Position numbers and translations under genes: made by a program. A stretch of DNA of 64,000 nucleotides from Maratus speciosus (lineage: Eukaryota; Arthropoda; Arachnida; Araneae; Salticidae). This document shows positions 58,501 through 64,000 of the stretch, one piece after another; position 1 is the first letter of the stretch, and the number at the start of each line of letters is the position of its first letter. The notes beneath the pieces were generated by a model. That model was not told the origin of the DNA and searched no databases. It saw only the letters and a program-made list of their open reading frames with translations. The stretch lies in the NCBI GenBank assembly GCA_963932465.1, contig OZ010795.1, forward strand, positions 21,599,874 to 21,663,873, given 5' to 3'.

Positions 58501-59464
58501 CTTGTTAATTTTATGCGTTTGATGAAAAAAGTTAATTTTTAAAATGTGTCAAAAAGTAGACAATACGGATTTGAGAAAAACCTTAAACACTTTCATATGT
58601 GTTTCGCTCTCGCAAAAATATACAAACTTATTTATTTATTTATTATTACTATTATTATTAAACAAATAGCATTGGAACTGATATTTTATTCATTTATTGT
58701 TATTTTTTTAAATCTAAATTTGTTCTGTAATTCTTCCGTTTTCTTAACATTAGTTTTCATGTAACTGGCATTGAATTAACTATTTTTATGCATATGAAAA
58801 AAATATATATGGCTTTAATTATAACTTTTATTAGTGAAATAATGATAATAAAGCAAATAAATATGCATAAATCATTAGAAATTTAATAGAGGCAAGAATT
58901 TTATCTTTTTTTACCTTTACACTGAATTCAGAACTTTAAATCGTATACTATTTTCTTTTACATTCATTGTTTTCAGTATGACGATAAAAAATGTATCCAT
59001 GCAAATATATCAAAGATTAGTTGGGAAATATTATTTTACATTTTGTAAAAATATGATAAAACTAAATAAAAATATCTAATCTATTTTACTGCTTTAAATA
59101 CAAATCTCATAACGTATTTATATTTTTACTAAAACCAACATTTAGATTAATTAAGATTAATTTAAAAGAAAGGAAGAAAAAATACATTTCCTCTCATTAA
59201 ATCAATATGCCGGTTAGGCAATATTAGCCCTCTACTGTCTAAACGATGAGGGTACATTAAATGCTTGCCCGAAATTGCCCTCAACGATTGACCGCTAAAA
59301 GAAACGCAACTGTTTTCTCGCTTCCGATCCGTAATCTGTTTGGTGTTAGCTGCCGTAATTAGCGGCGCGTCACTTACGGCACAGTATTGTTTGGCTACAA
59401 ATGGCCTTAACTCACCCTGGACGACACGAATACGCCATGCGGCCCGAAGTCATGTGTTTGTTGG
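55590..59464. mobile_element. candidate 3.9-kb terminal-inverted-repeat insertion
   Basis: Left CCAACAAACACAAAACTTC and reversed right CCAACAAACACATGACTTC match, each followed by GGCC. The block splits one minisatellite. GCC/TTGCCC-type motifs are dense near both ends (55600-55960 and 59210-59460). The interior is AT-rich with no transposase. I could not define a target duplication. Confidence 0.55.
57600..57625 (-). promoter_or_regulatory. CCAAT/TATA-like pair on minus strand
   Basis: On the minus strand CCAAT (57618-57622) is followed by TATAAGGG (57606-57613), within a less AT-rich stretch (57470-57710) inside the 3.9-kb block. The spacing is too short for a standard promoter, so this is weak. 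Confidence 0.2.
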
Positions 59465-59465
59465 G

Positions 59466-59720
59466 TCTTTTGTTATCTTTTGACGAAATTCGAGGGTTTT
59501 GTTTTACAAAATTCGCGTTTTCTCCGCGATCCTTTGAAGAAATTCGTGTTTTCCGCGATCATTTGAAGAATTTCGCGTTTCTTCCGTGCCCCTTTGAGCA
59601 AATTCACGTTTATCCCGCGATTCTTTGGCGAAATTGAATTTATTTCCTGCGAACGATTGACGAAATAGATTTTTTATGACTACCATTTGTCAAAATTCGC
59701 GATTATTTTATGTCCGAATT
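59466..59720. repeat. minisatellite of about 31-33 bp, right part
   Basis: Units such as TTTGAAGAAATTCGTGTTTT followed by CCGCGATC continue the array at 55255-55589. Confidence 0.85.
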
Positions 59721-59763
59721 TTCGGATTGATGAATTTTTTTTCAATTTTTGGAACCGAATACC

Positions 59764-60016
59764 TTAATCCTCTCGCTGCGTATATATATATATTATGAAT
59801 AGAGGTTCAAAAATTGCGCATTTAGTTTAATATATATTTCAAATCTGCGTATATTTTAGAGTTCAAATATTTCCAAAATTTCTATGAAAGAATTTCGTTT
59901 TTAAATGGAATTAGATCATAAAAAAAAAAGATTTGCTCCGAAAATTGTGGGTTGCGCAAATTTTGCCACTTTTACGTTGGCCGTGGAAATCGCGGGATGC
60001 GCAGCGAGAGGGTTAA
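59764..60016. mobile_element. TTAA-flanked MITE (253 bp)
   Basis: The ends are TTAATCCTCTCGCTGCGTAT and, reversed, TTAACCCTCTCGCTGCGCAT, 18 of 20 identical. Non-coding. Confidence 0.82.
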
Positions 60017-60229
60017 ATTTTCGGAAAATTCGGAACAGAATCACCCCTGCTCCTGACATCTTATATAACCCTCCTTCAAGGTTTTTTCTTTTATTTTTTT
60101 AATAGCTGTAGCTATTTGCAAGTTATTGAATTGTATTTGAAATCAGTCAGTCCATTTTAGGACACACGGTTTATTCAGTAGCTTTGGGATGATGGCTAAA
60201 AGCAGCATTAAAAAAAAAAATCTGGCTTC

Positions 60230-61060
60230 GATATGTCAGTTTGAGATTTGCCCGGGCTGAAATTTCCAGGTCCAGCCCACATAAAAAAAAAAATATTATT
60301 GGCCCGGTCCGGTATAAAAGCTAAAAAATCGACTCCAGCCCAGCCAGCATTTTGCAATTAAAATTGTTCATAAAGCACACTTACTTATGCTCATATTTTA
60401 TTTTAGATTATGTTCAAATTAATGATTACAGAAAAACATTAATTTTAATGACTATTTAGGCAATTATGTACATAAACACTACATAAAAATCTTTACTAAA
60501 ATGCATTCAAATGAAAATCCAGTAAGAAAATCAGTTTAGAATGAAAGAAACGGATGATAAAAGAAAATCGCAATTTTAAAGCTCTACAAAGAAAAAATGT
60601 AGATTTTGAAAAATGCACCTCTGTAACTTATCAAATCAAATTAAATTTTTAAAGATTTCGCTAAACAAATGTACAACATAAATATAATTTTTACGAATAA
60701 CAAATTAGTAAAATGCCAGACCAACTTGGGCTCGGAGAGAAGAATTTAGAGAAGTGCACGAGTCGCGGTCGGACTAATATTGCTTAGCATACGGCCTGAA
60801 ACGGACCGAAAGTTTAGCTTTTATTCCGGGCCGAGCCCCGACCTGAAAATTTTGGCCAGTGCAGACCTCTAGGAAGAATGAAGTCCAGGCCATGCTCGAC
60901 CTGGAAGAAAAAGAAATCTGGCCCGACTCGAATTTGTAAAAAAATGAAGATCAGGGCACGTCCCGGCTCTAAAAGAGTGAAGACCTTACCAAGGCCGAGT
61001 CTTGTGATTTTAAAAGGGTGCGACCCGTCCCGTCCGCCGGACTCGAGCTTCGCCCCAATT
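60230..61060. repeat. GC-rich minisatellite blocks (CCCGGCCC-type)
   Basis: At 60250-60360 GCCCGGGCTG, CCAGCCCACA and GGCCCGGTCCGG phrases recur. At 60780-61060 units of about 33-41 bp contain GGCCCGACTCGA, TGAAGATCAGGGC and CCCGGCTC. Between them (60360-60720) is plain AT-rich DNA. Confidence 0.7.
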
Positions 61061-61110
61061 CATTTCCCCTGAAGATGCATAATGTCATTTTGCATTCCCT
61101 TTATTTGCCC

Positions 61111-61146
61111 AAGGGGGGGGGGGGAATCGACCCTCCCCCCCCCTTA
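61111..61146. repeat. G12/C10 hairpin
   Basis: AAG12 is followed by AATCGACCCT and C10TT, an almost perfect hairpin. The following TAGATCCGCCATTG is like a transposon end. Confidence 0.85.
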
Positions 61147-61860
61147 GATCCGCCATTGCAGTACCCCAGCAATGACATTAATAAACCAAATGACTTCAAG
61201 TAAAATTTAAAATTTGTATCTTCTGTAAATATTCAATACTGTGCGACAAGCTTCTATCCTGGGAATCTTGCTGTCCGTAATGGAAAGCTGATTTCTCACT
61301 AACGACGTAAACTGAACTCTCAGACTGTATGGATACATTGAAAACACTGTCAATGAATTGTTAGTTTTATACGCCATGTAGATATGTGCGTCTGTATTCT
61401 TTGACATTAATAGGAATCATTCTATTATTCTAGGAGAAATGCATCTGTTCAAGACAATAACAATATCGCGCCAATTACAAAAAATAATTGAGGGAGGTGT
61501 TGCACTCTGTTATTGAGCATAGCGGTGTCTTTGCTCATCCCAAACACCTGTAACTTTCAATGATCTCAGATTTAAGAGAACTATAAGGGAATTGGGATTC
61601 ATGCGGATTCGGAAAGCAATGCAATCTGTGACTGTCTGAGAGAGTTTTTGAATCAATGAGAGACAAAATGCTCTCAGAGCTTATTCTGTAGAACATGGGA
61701 GGTGAAGTAACCTCGCAGGTAGACCAGTCATTAAGTTATGAGTAATCGTGAGCACTAAAATTTACCTTGGTGTCACAAAACCTCGCACAGTTCTCGCTCT
61801 TTCGGTCTGCATATTTTACTAGGTTAGAATATATATCTTTTTTATTTTCTTCATGTAATT
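61147..61860. other. intermediate-GC region without recognised gene
   Basis: A minus-strand frame at 61207-61407 (66 residues, including VFSMYPYSLRVQFTSLVRNQ) has gene-like composition but no known motif. The part 61440-61800 is non-coding as far as I can tell. Confidence 0.3.
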
Positions 61861-62170
61861 TCAAAAATTGTCATTTTTGGCCATATTTTCCAAAATACAA
61901 GTGCTATGCGCGACCTAAAGATATTAACCTATTTTAAATAATTTTTTGTGTTATTATTCTAATACCAAAAGGTAACATTTACGAAGTAGCTCTGAATATT
62001 TTTTAATTTTCATCATTAATTTCAAAAATCGTCACTTTTCATCATATTTCCAAAAATTCAAGTGCAATGCGCGACCTAAAGATATTAACCGATTTCAAAA
62101 ACATTTTTTACGTTATTCTTCTAATTACAAAATGCAACTTTTATGCTCTATTTTTAGTTGATCTGAAAAA
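61860..62170 (+). repeat. tandem duplication, period 161 bp
   Basis: GCGCGACCTAAAGATATTAA occurs at 61908 and 62069. The flanking TTTCAAAAATTGTCA-like and TTATTCTAAT-like parts also repeat. Confidence 0.88.
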
Positions 62171-62201
62171 TTTCGTTTTTGTTTCGGCCCGCCCTAATGT
62201 A

Positions 62202-63258
62202 CTGTCGTGGGGAAAAAGTAAACACCCCTACTAACTCCTCAACAAATTATCGTAGATGAAAATTACTGGTACCGAACGATTGGAAATAAAGTCTACTTTT
62301 AAATGATTATATAAAATTTGCTTAGGAGGCCATCTACATATTTAAACGACCCCAAACTTCATTTTTTTCAATGGCAATACCCAATTTTAACAAGATATTT
62401 CAAACTATGCCTAGACAACAAATTTTAAGTCATTTGAATGATTAGTTTTTGAATTATAAACATTCAAAATTTGGTCCTTCTAATGTTAAATTACATTTTC
62501 GTATTTTCATTAATATATCCTGAAATTATATTCCCAATGTGCTAATGTTTTGTGTAGCAATAATACTAAAATACCCAAATATAAATACGTTGAATTTGCA
62601 ATTATTTTAATTCTATGATATGAATTGGAATTATGAAATTAATAATAATAAAAAAATAGGAGTTACAACCTGCCATTTTTTTGATTGATTTAGATTTATC
62701 AAGTCCTGTTTTATGGAAATCCAAAATTTCACATTTTTCTTCAAAGTAGTTTTCAAATTATGCTTAAAAAACGGCAAAATGATTGTTTAAAGGGCCATCT
62801 ATGATAGAGGTGACTAGACATTTTGAAATTTCTCAGGCTGTCCTATAATCTAGCAAGCTTCATTGGCTGCGTAAGTGGCGTTGAAGATGCCTTGTTCAAG
62901 AAGGGGATTCTCTCGGTCAACTATCGAGTACCGAACTTCAGTTGGGATACTGCCCCAAATTTACGCTCGTTTTAAAATAATTAATTTCTCGGAAACGTAT
63001 CGTACGAATAGCATAAAAATTTGTTTTTAGGCTCAGTGTAGGATGTAGAGTTCATTTATGCTGTCAGAATTATGTACTGCTATTGGAAAAAAACAATGTA
63101 ATAGTTCGTTTTAATATGTAGATGTCCCCCTAAGCAAACTTTATATATATCATGTAAAAGTAGTCTTTATTACCAATCATGTTGTACCAGTAACTTTCTT
63201 CTACGATATTTTTTTGCAGCGTTAGTAAGGGCTGTTTACTTTATTTTTTCGACGACTG
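62202..63258. mobile_element. mariner-like element with long terminal repeats, non-autonomous
   Basis: The first and last ~150 bp are inverted repeats. Both contain CTACTAAC or TTACTAAC, ATCGTAGA, TTACTGGTAC, GATTGG-AATAAAG, CTACTTTTA, TTTGCTTAGG and CATCTACATATT. Ends read CTGTCGTGGGG and CAGTCGTCGAA with TA outside each (62200-62201 and 63259-63260). No transposase frame. A relative of the left end lies at 49855-50010. Confidence 0.78.
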
Positions 63259-63260
63259 TA

Positions 63261-64000
63261 CTTACGTTACGTTGTAACAAAATGGATGTTACATTTGTTA
63301 CACCAGTTTCATCGCTTTAAAAAGTTTATGTCATTTTGTCGAAATAGTCTATTATTAGCTATAGCTAGGTTTGGCTAAGTAAATATATGCCATATTGGAG
63401 GTAATAAACTCTAAAATAGACGTTTATATAACTTTAACCCCTATAAAATAAAGAATTATTTACTATTTTGTTAGACGAATAACTGAAGTGCTGAAACTAC
63501 ATCCACGTGTTGCATAAGATGAGGTCGTTATGTGTGTGTGCCAGCTTGGAGAAGAAGTTACAACGATATGTCTAAGTGACTGCTGTCTCACTGTGTACTA
63601 CTCTTCCCTACGTTATTGTCTTAATCTAAATAAAAAAATACTGTAAATAGTAAAGAAAAATAAACTTTATAAAGGAACACACACACACATATATATATAT
63701 ATATGATTCAATAAATTTATTTAACCATTTATAATTTCGCATATTTTGTTGGTGGTCGGTAATGTTTATTTAATGGTTATATATTAGCGTTCAAATTATT
63801 TTACTGCATTTGCGCATGTAATTATGAATGTAAGTTATTTATGATGTTTTTATATTATGATATCTTTTAATTTTGGATGTCAACAATTCGTCTTGAACTA
63901 TTTCCTCATTAATAATGGTATCTTATATATTTTTAAATGTATAACCACGGTAGCTAAATGTTTTTAGCAATCTTTTAAATATTATACTCTTAGATCTCTG
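63261..64000. other. non-coding AT-rich flank
   Basis: No gene seen. An (AC)n(AT)n microsatellite lies at 63676-63704. Confidence 0.45.
63676..63704. repeat. (AC)n(AT)n microsatellite
   Basis: Compound dinucleotide repeat. Confidence 0.95.

Noticed and set aside
61207..61407. 66-residue minus-strand frame as a possible exon
   Set aside because: Composition is gene-like but there is no motif and no convincing splice acceptor upstream; kept only as a note.

Overview
The window is strongly AT-rich eukaryotic DNA, most likely from an arthropod, and an arachnid such as a spider fits best. The pointers are a Tc1-like transposase of a type I associate with spider genomes, an arthropod-type chemosensory ionotropic receptor, and dense layering of Tc1/mariner, piggyBac-like, hAT, Helitron-like, LINE and tRNA-derived SINE sequences. 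The species assignment is inference. There is no bacterial signature: no operons, no ribosome binding sites, no CRISPR array. Only one locus looks like a host gene.

Layout. 1-9.6 kb: a decayed Tc1 element with intact terminal repeats (1447-2958), two short TTAA-flanked MITEs, a foldback carrying a tRNA-like sequence (5337-5479), a second decayed Tc1-like element on the minus strand (6596-8277), a perfect 31-bp-arm hairpin, and a 772-bp TTAA element (8829-9600). 9.6-19.9 kb: mostly non-coding AT-rich DNA with microsatellites and dispersed repeat pieces. 20-25.6 kb: a nearly complete LINE on the plus strand (gag-like ORF1; endonuclease, reverse transcriptase and RNase H ORF2; (TTA)n tail), broken by a stop and frameshifts. 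25.7-29.1 kb: a second LINE on the minus strand that holds only ORF1. It has a 15-bp target duplication and a GATTA-repeat tail, and it sits inside a decayed transposon with a DUF4817-like fragment.

29.2-36.6 kb: two outward ends resembling terminal inverted repeats, each near a cluster of GTCACA/TGACGTCA motifs. Between them lie TTAA MITEs, a degenerate tandem array, and a 730-bp palindrome whose two arms each hold a tRNA-like pol III promoter. 36.7-40.6 kb: a Helitron-like element with four 147-bp repeats, a tRNA-derived SINE with a 12-bp target duplication, and a second copy of the degenerate array. 43.4-44.7 kb: an intronless ionotropic receptor gene, complete in domain order but out of frame twice at homopolymers.

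45-64 kb: more MITEs, GC-rich minisatellites of about 31-41 bp, a non-autonomous hAT element with an exact 8-bp target duplication (49481-52350) and a Helitron 3' end inside it, a 3.9-kb inverted-repeat-bounded block splitting a minisatellite, and a mariner-like element with about 150-bp terminal repeats. The only functional pathway implied for the host is chemosensation through the receptor. Everything else is transposon biology, and nothing here forms a recognisable new multi-gene system.
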